From Lentisphaeria bacterium (lineage in GTDB: Bacteria > Verrucomicrobiota > Lentisphaeria > Victivallales > UBA1829): a stretch of 8,986 bases of DNA. Position numbers and translations under genes: made by a program. The stretch's first letter is position 1. Every line of letters begins with the position of its first letter. The notes under the pieces were generated by a model. It saw only the letters and a program-made list of their open reading frames with translations. It was not told the DNA's origin and did no database searches. This document shows positions 1 through 6,023 of this stretch, one piece after another. The stretch spans positions 1 to 8,986 of the forward strand of contig JAFVRL010000172.1 in assembly GCA_017504325.1 (NCBI GenBank), in the 5' to 3' direction.

Positions 1-51
1 CAGTGCGGGGGAACCCCCATTGCCGCTGTGGTGGATCAGGGGGATAAACTT

Positions 52-735
52 ATGAACGGTATCGGGAAAACAGAAAAAGTCCTTCTGTTCTGTGCAGATG
101 CCATGGGGGAACATCAGAGAAAAAATTTCCCCGGTATTTTTGAGCGTATCGAAAAAGTCTCCTCCTTCCGTTTTCTTTCCACCTCTGTCATGCCCAGCGT
201 GACCCCGGTCTGTTACGGGACGATCTTTTCCGGCGCCGCCCCCTGTGTTCACGGTATCGAAAAGTATGAAAAAGTGGTTCTGAAAGTGGATACCCTTTTC
301 GATGCTTTCGCCAGAGCCGGGAAAAATGTTGCCATCTGTGCCTACAATAATTGCAGTATTGATGTCATCTTCCGGCAGCGGAATGTGGATTACTACTCCT
401 TCCGGACAGATGAAGGATCTTTCCGGTGCGCCATGGATCTTATGGAACGCTCCGACTATGATCTCATCGTCTGCTATATGAACGATTATGACCATACTAT
501 GCATGCTACCGGGCCTTTCTCCAAAGAAGCGGAGGAAGAAGCCAACAGAGCCGCCGACCGTTATACAGCATTTGCTCAGCAGGCGGATAAATGCTGGGAG
601 AAATATAACCGCGCCGTGGTCTTCGTTCCCGATCACGGGGGACACCTTGTCAATGAAAGCAACGGTGCCCACGGTACAGATACTCCGGAAGATATGCTGG
701 TCAATCATTTTTACAGGATCAAACCGGGCAAATAA
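52..735 (+). CDS. Alkaline phosphatase superfamily hydrolase (type I phosphodiesterase-like)
   Basis: A 227-residue metal-dependent hydrolase of the alkaline phosphatase / nucleotide pyrophosphatase superfamily; the substrate cannot be read from the sequence. The superfamily landmarks appear in order: a first strand with a metal-ligand Asp (FCADAMG, D16), a nucleophile region PSVTPVCYGTIFSG with the likely catalytic Thr at T51 followed by a HGI turn, the metal ligands D147 and H151 in NDYDHTMHATGP, the PDHGG motif (D194, H195), and a late His (H207) in GAHGTD. There is no signal peptide or membrane segment, so it should be cytoplasmic, and it is short compared with secreted relatives. I chose the ATG at 52 because a GGGGG Shine-Dalgarno lies 8 nt upstream. 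The same frame is open to the left edge (GTG at 28), so the protein may begin earlier or outside the window. aroE follows after 18 nt, probably in the same transcript. Confidence 0.8.
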   Translation: MNGIGKTEKVLLFCADAMGEHQRKNFPGIFERIEKVSSFRFLSTSVMPSVTPVCYGTIFSGAAPCVHGIEKYEKVVLKVDTLFDAFARAGKNVAICAYNNCSIDVIFRQRNVDYYSFRTDEGSFRCAMDLMERSDYDLIVCYMNDYDHTMHATGPFSKEAEEEANRAADRYTAFAQQADKCWEKYNRAVVFVPDHGGHLVNESNGAHGTDTPEDMLVNHFYRIKPGK

Positions 736-753
736 CAAAGGCATGAAAAGAAA

Positions 754-1614
754 ATGGATCAGGAAGAAAAGAAATATTATGCGGTTATCGGTTATCCGGT
801 GGGACACTCCCTTTCCCCCGCCATGCAGAACGCTGCCTTTGAAGAATGCGGATTGAACGGGGAATATACAGCCATTGAGGTGGCACCGGAAAATGTGGGG
901 GCATTTGCCGCAAAAGCCAGAACATCTCTTGCCGGTTTCAATATCACTGTTCCCCATAAAAATGCCATCATACCCTTTCTGGATGAGGTGGAATTTCTTG
1001 CTTCATTACAGGGAAGTGTCAATACGGTCATCAACCGCAACGGGTCTTTGTACGGAACAAGTACAGACGGGTACGGACTGGAAGCAGCGTTAAAGGAATC
1101 CTTTTCCTTTGAGATAAAAAATAATTCTGTAACCTTTATCGGCTGTGGCGGCGTGGTCAAAGCCCTTGCCTTTCATTTTGCCTCCTGCGGGGTGAAAAGG
1201 ATCTTCCTTCTGAACCGGACTTTAAGTACCGCCCAAACTTTGTGCGATGCTCTGCGTAAAGAATTTCCTGCTGTGGAATGTGCCTGCGCTCCCCTTGCCG
1301 ATGAAGAGACTGCAGAAGATTTTTTTCAGGAATCCTCTCTTGCCGTACAATGTACCAGTCTGGGGCTGAAAAAAGATGATCCCCCGCCTGTGATGCCGGA
1401 ACTTCTGCCCAAAGATATTCTTTTCTTTGATACCATCTATAAAAAGACACCCCTCCTGCAATATGCGGAAGCCAATCACATCCAAAGTGCCAACGGTCTT
1501 GGTATGCTTTTGCATCAGGGGGCAAAATCTTTTTCATTGTGGACCGGGAAAGAGGCTCCCGTGGAAGCGATGCGGAAAGCACTGTATGAAGCGTTTTACA
1601 AAGCAAATCAATAA
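754..1614 (+). CDS. aroE: Shikimate dehydrogenase (NADP+)
   Basis: Reduces 3-dehydroshikimate to shikimate with NADPH, the fourth step of chorismate synthesis, in the cytoplasm. The protein is 286 residues, normal for AroE. The shikimate-binding domain shows GHSLSPAMQN (S19 and S21 as substrate-binding serines), NITVPHK with catalytic K69, N90, and STDGYG with D105. The nucleotide-binding domain has a glycine loop GCGGVVKA (about 130-137) and NRT (154-156), the usual NADP phosphate pocket. The C-terminal NGLGMLLHQGAKSF holds the substrate-binding Gln (Q255). The glycine loop has Cys where Ala is usual, and CTSLG replaces the usual NATSxG; neither change removes a catalytic residue. The gene sits 18 nt after the phosphatase-family gene with AAAGG upstream of the ATG, and is followed by an AT-rich hairpin terminator. 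Confidence 0.95.
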   Translation: MDQEEKKYYAVIGYPVGHSLSPAMQNAAFEECGLNGEYTAIEVAPENVGAFAAKARTSLAGFNITVPHKNAIIPFLDEVEFLASLQGSVNTVINRNGSLYGTSTDGYGLEAALKESFSFEIKNNSVTFIGCGGVVKALAFHFASCGVKRIFLLNRTLSTAQTLCDALRKEFPAVECACAPLADEETAEDFFQESSLAVQCTSLGLKKDDPPPVMPELLPKDILFFDTIYKKTPLLQYAEANHIQSANGLGMLLHQGAKSFSLWTGKEAPVEAMRKALYEAFYKANQ

Positions 1615-1619
1615 AAAAG

Positions 1620-1668
1620 AGAAATTTTTTCTGTTCAAAAATCTGTCAGGAAAAGAAATTTCTTTTTT
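1620..1668 (+). terminator. Probable intrinsic terminator after aroE
   Basis: The 8-base arm AGAAATTT (1620-1627) pairs with AAATTTCT (1656-1663). The stem continues inward as TTTCTG (1628-1633) with CAGGAA (1647-1652) around a small AAG bulge, and a T run ends at 1668. The stem is AT-rich, so its efficiency is uncertain, but it starts 6 nt after the aroE stop and precedes the rpmE promoter. Confidence 0.6.
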
Positions 1669-1674
1669 CGTGAT

Positions 1675-1702
1675 TTGAAAAATAGCGGAAGTATGCTATA
1701 TT
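1675..1702 (+). promoter_or_regulatory. Sigma-70 type promoter for rpmE
   Basis: TTGAAA (1675-1680) is followed by a 16-base spacer and TATATT (1697-1702), preceded by TGC, an extended -10. It lies just after the aroE terminator and about 58 nt before the rpmE start, so L31 should be transcribed independently. Confidence 0.7.
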
Positions 1703-1759
1703 ATTTATTCACAAATGCGAAATACGACAAAATAACATATCAACAAAGAGGTTTTGAAA

Positions 1760-1972
1760 ATGAAAAAAGACATCCATCCTTCTTACGGTCCCGCTACAGT
1801 GACCTGTGCCTGCGGCAAAGTCTGGGAGATCAAATCCACAAGAAAAGAATACAAAGTGGGTATCTGCGCAGAATGCCATCCTTTCTTCACCGGTAAACAG
1901 AAACTTGTTGACATCGCCGGCCGTGTTGAGAAATTCCGTCGCCGTTACGACAAAGCTGCTATCAAAAAGTAA
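1760..1972 (+). CDS. rpmE: 50S ribosomal protein L31, zinc-binding (C+) type
   Basis: A small 70-residue component of the large ribosomal subunit. The N-terminus MKKDIHPSYGP and the central CHPFFTGKQK are diagnostic of L31. Four cysteines (C16, C18, C36, C39) form the zinc knuckle of the zinc-containing form, so this is not the zinc-free paralog that replaces it under zinc starvation. The C-terminus is rich in Arg and Lys, as expected for rRNA contact. I chose the ATG at 1760 because AAAGAGG ends 8 nt upstream; a TTG two codons earlier is not needed. The gene has its own promoter and a strong terminator, so it forms a single-gene unit just before prfA, a common neighbour of rpmE in bacteria. 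Confidence 0.96.
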   Translation: MKKDIHPSYGPATVTCACGKVWEIKSTRKEYKVGICAECHPFFTGKQKLVDIAGRVEKFRRRYDKAAIKK

Positions 1973-1996
1973 TCAGCAGTATTTCTCTTCTTAATG

Positions 1997-2045
1997 AAAG
2001 CCCGTGGGATGGAACGCAAACCATCTGTCACGGGCTTTTTCTTTT
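1997..2045 (+). terminator. Strong intrinsic terminator after rpmE
   Basis: AAAGCCCGTG (1997-2006) pairs perfectly with CACGGGCTTT (2029-2038). The stem extends inward through GATGG (2008-2012) with CCATC (2021-2025), and the U tract TTTTTCTTTT follows. It lies 24 nt after the rpmE stop and 25 nt before the prfA start. Confidence 0.92.
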
Positions 2046-2069
2046 ATCAACCCTGCATCCTGTTTAACG

Positions 2070-3161
2070 ATGAGACCTGAAGACATTCAAATCCAGATCG
2101 AAAGCATGAAAGAACGTGCGTATGAGATCGAAAAACAACTGGAAGATCCTTCCTTGTATTCCTCTTTATCCCTGCAAAAAAATCTTTTCCGGGAACGGCA
2201 GAAACTTACGGAGATCTTCACACATTTTGACTCCTGGGTAAAAGCTCTCGGCGATGCCGCAGGAAACAGGGAACTTATCCAGACGGAACAGGATGAGGAA
2301 TTTAAGATCCTTCTGGAAAGTGATCTTATGGAACTGGAAAAAAAGGCGGCGGAAGAGGAAAAGGCATTAAGTTTGCTTTTACTGCCTCCCGATCCCAACG
2401 ACGGCAGAAGCTGTATCGTGGAAATGCGCCCTGCCGCAGGCGGGGATGAAGCCGCCCTCTTTACCGCCCAGATGTATCACCTCTATACAAAATTTGCAGA
2501 AAAACATTCCTGGAAGCAGGAGACTCTTTCTGTTTCAGAAACGGGACTTGGCGGAATAAAGGAGGTCATCTTTTCCCTGGACGGGGAAGATGTATTTTCC
2601 TATATGAAATTTGAGAGCGGTGTTCACAGAGTCCAGCGTGTCCCGGTAACGGAAACTTCCGGAAGGACACACACCTCCACCATTACCGTATCTGTTCTTC
2701 CCGAAGCGGAAGAAACTGATGATATTGAGATAAAGCAGGAAGACCTGGAAATCAGCACTTTCCGTTCCTCCGGCCCCGGAGGACAGAATGTAAACAGGAC
2801 AGATTCCGCTGTAAGGATCGTACACAAACCCAGTGGGATCGTTGTGGCAAGTCAGCAGGAGCGTTCCCAGATCCGCAACAGGGAAATAGCCTTTCGTATC
2901 CTCAAATCCAAACTTCTGGAGATCGCCAGAAGGGAGGAAGCCGCCAGTCACGCCGCAAGCAAACGCTCCCAGATCGGTACCGGGGACAGAAGCGAAAGGA
3001 TACGCACATACAATTTCCCCCAGAACCGGGTAACGGATCACCGTTATAATGTTTCCGCCTTTGATCTTCCCTCCATCATGGAGGGAAATCTGGAACTTGT
3101 GCTGGATCAGATCATGGAAGCGGAAAGTAAAAACGCATTGGAAAGTTTGTTGAACAAATAA
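2070..3161 (+). CDS. prfA: Peptide chain release factor 1
   Basis: RF1 recognises UAA and UAG in the ribosomal A site and triggers peptide release. The protein is 363 residues, normal for the family. An N-terminal coiled-coil-like domain (about 1-105) precedes the PCRF core (PAAGGDEAALF at 121-131). The codon-recognition tripeptide is PVT (192-194) within HRVQRVPVTETSGRTHTS; this is the PxT form of RF1, not the SPF of RF2. The catalytic GGQ is at 237-239 in SSGPGGQNVNRTDSAVR. I chose the ATG at 2070: the frame is open upstream, but that extension would translate the rpmE terminator and adds unrelated residues. The ribosome binding site is weak. No promoter is obvious between terminator and start, so expression may rely on read-through from rpmE. 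The gene after it is an ABC exporter rather than prmC, the methyltransferase that often follows prfA. Confidence 0.95.
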   Translation: MRPEDIQIQIESMKERAYEIEKQLEDPSLYSSLSLQKNLFRERQKLTEIFTHFDSWVKALGDAAGNRELIQTEQDEEFKILLESDLMELEKKAAEEEKALSLLLLPPDPNDGRSCIVEMRPAAGGDEAALFTAQMYHLYTKFAEKHSWKQETLSVSETGLGGIKEVIFSLDGEDVFSYMKFESGVHRVQRVPVTETSGRTHTSTITVSVLPEAEETDDIEIKQEDLEISTFRSSGPGGQNVNRTDSAVRIVHKPSGIVVASQQERSQIRNREIAFRILKSKLLEIARREEAASHAASKRSQIGTGDRSERIRTYNFPQNRVTDHRYNVSAFDLPSIMEGNLELVLDQIMEAESKNALESLLNK

Positions 3162-3188
3162 AAATATTGAGAATCAGGAGGAGAAAGC

Positions 3189-4967
3189 ATGAGACCATTT
3201 CATGATCTGGATGTGGAAAAGGATAAAAAACCTTTGACATGGGCTTATGTACGCAAAGTATTGGGCAGTTTCGTCCACTATTACACACCTCAGAGAATGT
3301 TGTTTTTCCTCTCTCTTTTCTGTTCCATTGCCGGAGCAGGTATGCAGATGCTTATTCCCCTTTGTGTCTATAAGGCATTTCAGGAAAACAACACCCTTTG
3401 CGTGATCCTGTTTCTCATTGCCGGGATCTTTATTCTCATGTGTCTTATTGCCGCCTGCAACTTCATCTGTACCAAATACGGTCACATCGTAGGCGTAAGG
3501 ATGGAGGCAAATATGCGGGATGACCTTTTTGCCCATTTACAGAAACTTTCCTTCAACTATTTTGACAAGACCAAGACCGGGCATATCATGAGCCGCGTCA
3601 CCAACGATCTTTCCATGATCGCGGAACTTGCCCATCATGGCCCGGAGGATATTCTTGCCGCCCTCATCATGTTCGTTATCGGGCTTATTGTCATGCTTTC
3701 CCTCAATCCCTTTCTTACTCTTGTGACCATTATTCCCATGCCTCTTATTTTCCTGTGGGCATCCCGTTTCCAGGGGAAAATGCGGAAAGGATTCCGGGAG
3801 AGCCGTAAAAAGATCGCAGATTTAAATAGTCAGGTGGAAAATTCCATCCAGGGGATAAGGGAGGTAAAATCCTTCACACAGGAAAAACAGGAGATCGGCA
3901 AATTCAAAAGTGTGAATGCCTCTTTCCGTATGATAAGAGAAACCCTTTTCGGAACGATGGCATCCTTCCATTCCGGTATGCGTTTTTTTATGGACGGGTA
4001 TTCTCTTCTGTTTGTGGTCGTGGGAGTGGTATTGAGCCACTACGGGAAAGCAACGTTGCTGGAGATCATGACCTTTTTCATGTACTCCAAATATATCACT
4101 ATGCCCATATTCCGGCTGCTGGATTTTTCCGAACAGTTCCATCAGGGGTTGACTGCATACGAAAGATTCTATGAGGTATTGCAGGAAGATTCCTCCGTTC
4201 CGGATAAAAAAGACGGGATCAATTCCCCGCTGCCGGTAAAAGGGGATATCGAATTCAGAAATGTATCTTTTCATTATAATGAAAATGAAGAGGTGCTGAA
4301 AAATATTTCTTTACATATCCCTGCCGGGAAAGTCGCCGCCCTTGTCGGTGAATCCGGAGCGGGAAAGACCACCATAGCCGCTCTCATCCCCCGTTTCTAT
4401 GATGTATGCAAAGGGGAGATCCTCCTGGACGGAATCAATATCAAAGAATACTCTCTGGAATATTTAAGAAGAAATATCGGTATCGTACGGCAGTCGCCCT
4501 TCCTCTTTGATACCACCATACGGGAAAACATCCTTTTCGGAAAAGAGGATGCCACGGAAGAGGAGATGATCCGGGCGGCAAAAGATGCCAATATTTACGA
4601 TTTCATTATGACTCTTCCGGAAAAATTCGACTCAAAGGTGGGGGAACACGGTATCCTTCTTTCCGGAGGGCAGAAACAGCGTATTTCCATTGCAAGAGTA
4701 TTTCTCAAAAATCCCCCTGTCCTTATTTTTGATGAAGCCACAAGTGCATTGGACAATCAGTCCGAGGAACTGGTGCGGGAATCCATGGAACGGCTCTGTC
4801 AGAACAGGACTACTCTCATTATAGCCCACCGCCTTTCCACTGTGAAACATGCGGAAAGGCTTTTTGCCATGAAAAACGGCATTCTTGTGGAAAGCGGTTC
4901 CCATGAAGAACTTTTGCAGAAGGAAGACGGTTACTACAAACTTCTTTACAAGATGCACTCTTTTTAA
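3189..4967 (+). CDS. ABC exporter half-transporter (MsbA/BmrA-type), fused membrane and ATPase domains
   Basis: A 592-residue type IV ABC exporter subunit expected to act as a homodimer, or with a partner, in the inner membrane; lipids or drugs are typical cargoes, but the substrate cannot be told from sequence. The membrane domain (about 37-310) has six hydrophobic segments near 37-61, 70-94, 155-171, 175-192, 266-284 and 288-307. The nucleotide-binding domain is complete: Walker A GESGAGKTT (387-395, K393), Q-loop Q435, signature LSGGQ (491-495), Walker B ending at D515 with catalytic E516, and the switch His H547 in IAHRLSTV. A strong AGGAGGAG site ends 5 nt before the ATG. It starts 27 nt after prfA on the same strand, probably cotranscribed, and converges on the pilin-like gene with an 18-nt gap. 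Confidence 0.93.
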   Translation: MRPFHDLDVEKDKKPLTWAYVRKVLGSFVHYYTPQRMLFFLSLFCSIAGAGMQMLIPLCVYKAFQENNTLCVILFLIAGIFILMCLIAACNFICTKYGHIVGVRMEANMRDDLFAHLQKLSFNYFDKTKTGHIMSRVTNDLSMIAELAHHGPEDILAALIMFVIGLIVMLSLNPFLTLVTIIPMPLIFLWASRFQGKMRKGFRESRKKIADLNSQVENSIQGIREVKSFTQEKQEIGKFKSVNASFRMIRETLFGTMASFHSGMRFFMDGYSLLFVVVGVVLSHYGKATLLEIMTFFMYSKYITMPIFRLLDFSEQFHQGLTAYERFYEVLQEDSSVPDKKDGINSPLPVKGDIEFRNVSFHYNENEEVLKNISLHIPAGKVAALVGESGAGKTTIAALIPRFYDVCKGEILLDGINIKEYSLEYLRRNIGIVRQSPFLFDTTIRENILFGKEDATEEEMIRAAKDANIYDFIMTLPEKFDSKVGEHGILLSGGQKQRISIARVFLKNPPVLIFDEATSALDNQSEELVRESMERLCQNRTTLIIAHRLSTVKHAERLFAMKNGILVESGSHEELLQKEDGYYKLLYKMHSF

Positions 4968-4985
4968 GAGCGGCACCGGTAAAAA

Positions 4986-5735
4986 TTACCATTTGTCATA
5001 GTTGCCCAGACAGGGATAACCGTTGATGTAGGTATTGACCGTTGTAAAATTCTTGATACGGCGGGAATCTGTTGCAGGAAGTCCGCCGTGAGTTACGCTT
5101 GTAGCATAAAAATTGGGATTTCCCAGAAGCTGGATATATCTTGTACTTCCGTCAACAAAAGAGATCGTCGTACCTTTTTTACTTTTGCCGTGCCACAAAT
5201 GGAAGTAATTACTCGAATAGCCATTGGCACAGTGCATCCAGTGAAGTGCGGCGGGATATTTTACCGTGGAAGGCTTGAAAAATCCCCAGTAGGGATCCCG
5301 GATCCAGTCCAGATTGCGCTCCCGGCGTACTTTGCAATTCGCACTCAAATGTGCGCAGACCACAAAACTGGAATATTGGGTCTTTGCATGAAGTTTGGCT
5401 GTTTCGCAATAGAGGATCTTGGCGGAACTGGGATAATTCCACGGGGCGATCTCCACACCGCAACCCCATTCACCTCCGCCCAGAAGCCGGATGAGATTGG
5501 GGGCATAGGTGCGGTTTGCCACATTTCCGCCGGTAGGTGACCAGTCTTTATAGGAGGATTGGTAAAAGGAGTGGTAAAGGAAATGCTGTTTACGGGTATT
5601 GGTACAGGATATATCCCTTGCATAATCTCTTGCTTTGCTCAATGCAGGAAGAAGCATACTTGCCAGAATGGCGATGATGGCGATGACAACGAGCAATTCG
5701 ATCAGGGTGAATTTCCGGCGTCGCATAATATTCAT
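4986..5735 (-). CDS. Type IV pilin-like / pseudopilin protein with FTLIELLV signal
   Basis: A 249-residue protein with a prepilin-type N-terminus. A basic leader (MNIMRRRK) is followed by FTLIELLVV at F9 with the conserved Glu at position +5 (E13), a long hydrophobic helix to about residue 31, then LPALSKAR. The residue before the Phe is Lys rather than the Gly of classical prepilins. The rest is a soluble domain rich in Trp, Tyr and Cys, with YKDWS (62-66) shared with the paralog at 6024-6962 and a late FVDGSTRY (DG at 195-196), the DG signature seen in Lentisphaerota and Planctomycetota pilin-like families. The role is probably a membrane-anchored surface or secretion-linked subunit; the exact function is unknown. 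Start: AAGGAG lies 8 nt before the ATG at 5735. No pilus assembly genes are in the window. Confidence 0.82.
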   Translation of the reverse strand: MNIMRRRKFTLIELLVVIAIIAILASMLLPALSKARDYARDISCTNTRKQHFLYHSFYQSSYKDWSPTGGNVANRTYAPNLIRLLGGGEWGCGVEIAPWNYPSSAKILYCETAKLHAKTQYSSFVVCAHLSANCKVRRERNLDWIRDPYWGFFKPSTVKYPAALHWMHCANGYSSNYFHLWHGKSKKGTTISFVDGSTRYIQLLGNPNFYATSVTHGGLPATDSRRIKNFTTVNTYINGYPCLGNYDKW

Positions 5736-5851
5736 TATGTTATCTCCTTTTGTGGTTGTTATTATTTTATTTCATTGTTCATTAAACTTGTACTGTTTAC
5801 ATTTTGAGTACAAATTTTCTTTTGCAATATCACATAATGAATATTATGCGA
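5721..5851. repeat. Perfect 20-bp inverted repeat spanning the pilin-like gene start
   Basis: Bases 5721-5740 are the exact reverse complement of 5832-5851, separated by 91 bases. The first arm holds the start codon and first codons of the gene at 4986-5735; the second arm lies in its upstream region and contains the putative -10 box. Each arm is itself partly palindromic (CATAATATTCATTATG-like). A shorter 7-bp inverted repeat (TTGTACT 5788-5794, AGTACAA 5807-5813) lies inside the spacer. Confidence 0.85.
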
Positions 5852-5868
5852 AACAAAATTCCCGACAA
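5841..5868 (-). promoter_or_regulatory. Candidate promoter for the pilin-like gene 4986-5735
   Basis: Read on the minus strand, TTGTCG (5868-5863) is followed by 16 bases and TAATAT (5846-5841). This places transcription start near 5834, about 100 nt before the ATG. The 5736-6023 interval is otherwise AT-rich and contains no gene that I can support. Confidence 0.45.
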
Positions 5869-5986
5869 GTTGGTCAAGACAAAATCGCACTGTTGTTTAC
5901 AGTACTTTTCTGAATCATACTATTAATTTAGCACTGAAAATATTATAATTCAACAGGTTATTTTTGTTAAATGTGGTGAATATTTT

Positions 5987-6019
5987 ATATTACCGGCGAT
6001 TTCTGCAATGCCGGAATAT
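5987..6019. repeat. CCGGC hairpin downstream of pilin-like gene 2
   Basis: ATATT-A-CCGGC (5987-5997) pairs with GCCGG-AATAT (6010-6019), giving 10 bp with one bulged A and a 12-base loop. It begins 4 nt after the stop of the minus-strand gene 6024-6962. It may cap its transcript, although no U tract follows on that strand. A near copy of the loop and stem occurs at 7093-7122, on the other side of the gene. Confidence 0.6.
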
Positions 6020-6023
6020 TTCC

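Noticed and set aside
2..55. End of an upstream gene in another frame with an ATGA overlap at 52-55
   Set aside because: The 17 codons visible in that frame are too few and unlike a protein end; the frame continuous with the phosphatase gene looks more coding-like. It cannot be settled from this window.
2004..2069. Upstream extension of prfA
   Set aside because: It would translate through the rpmE terminator, and the RF1 family begins at about the ATG at 2070.
4954..4975. Hairpin at the end of the ABC exporter as a bidirectional terminator
   Set aside because: The stem is 5 bp plus 3 bp with an internal loop, and no U tract follows on either strand.
5794..5901. Two TGTTTACA boxes exactly 100 bp apart (5794-5801 and 5894-5901) as operators
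   Set aside because: They are short, in AT-rich DNA, and match no regulator site I could name with confidence.
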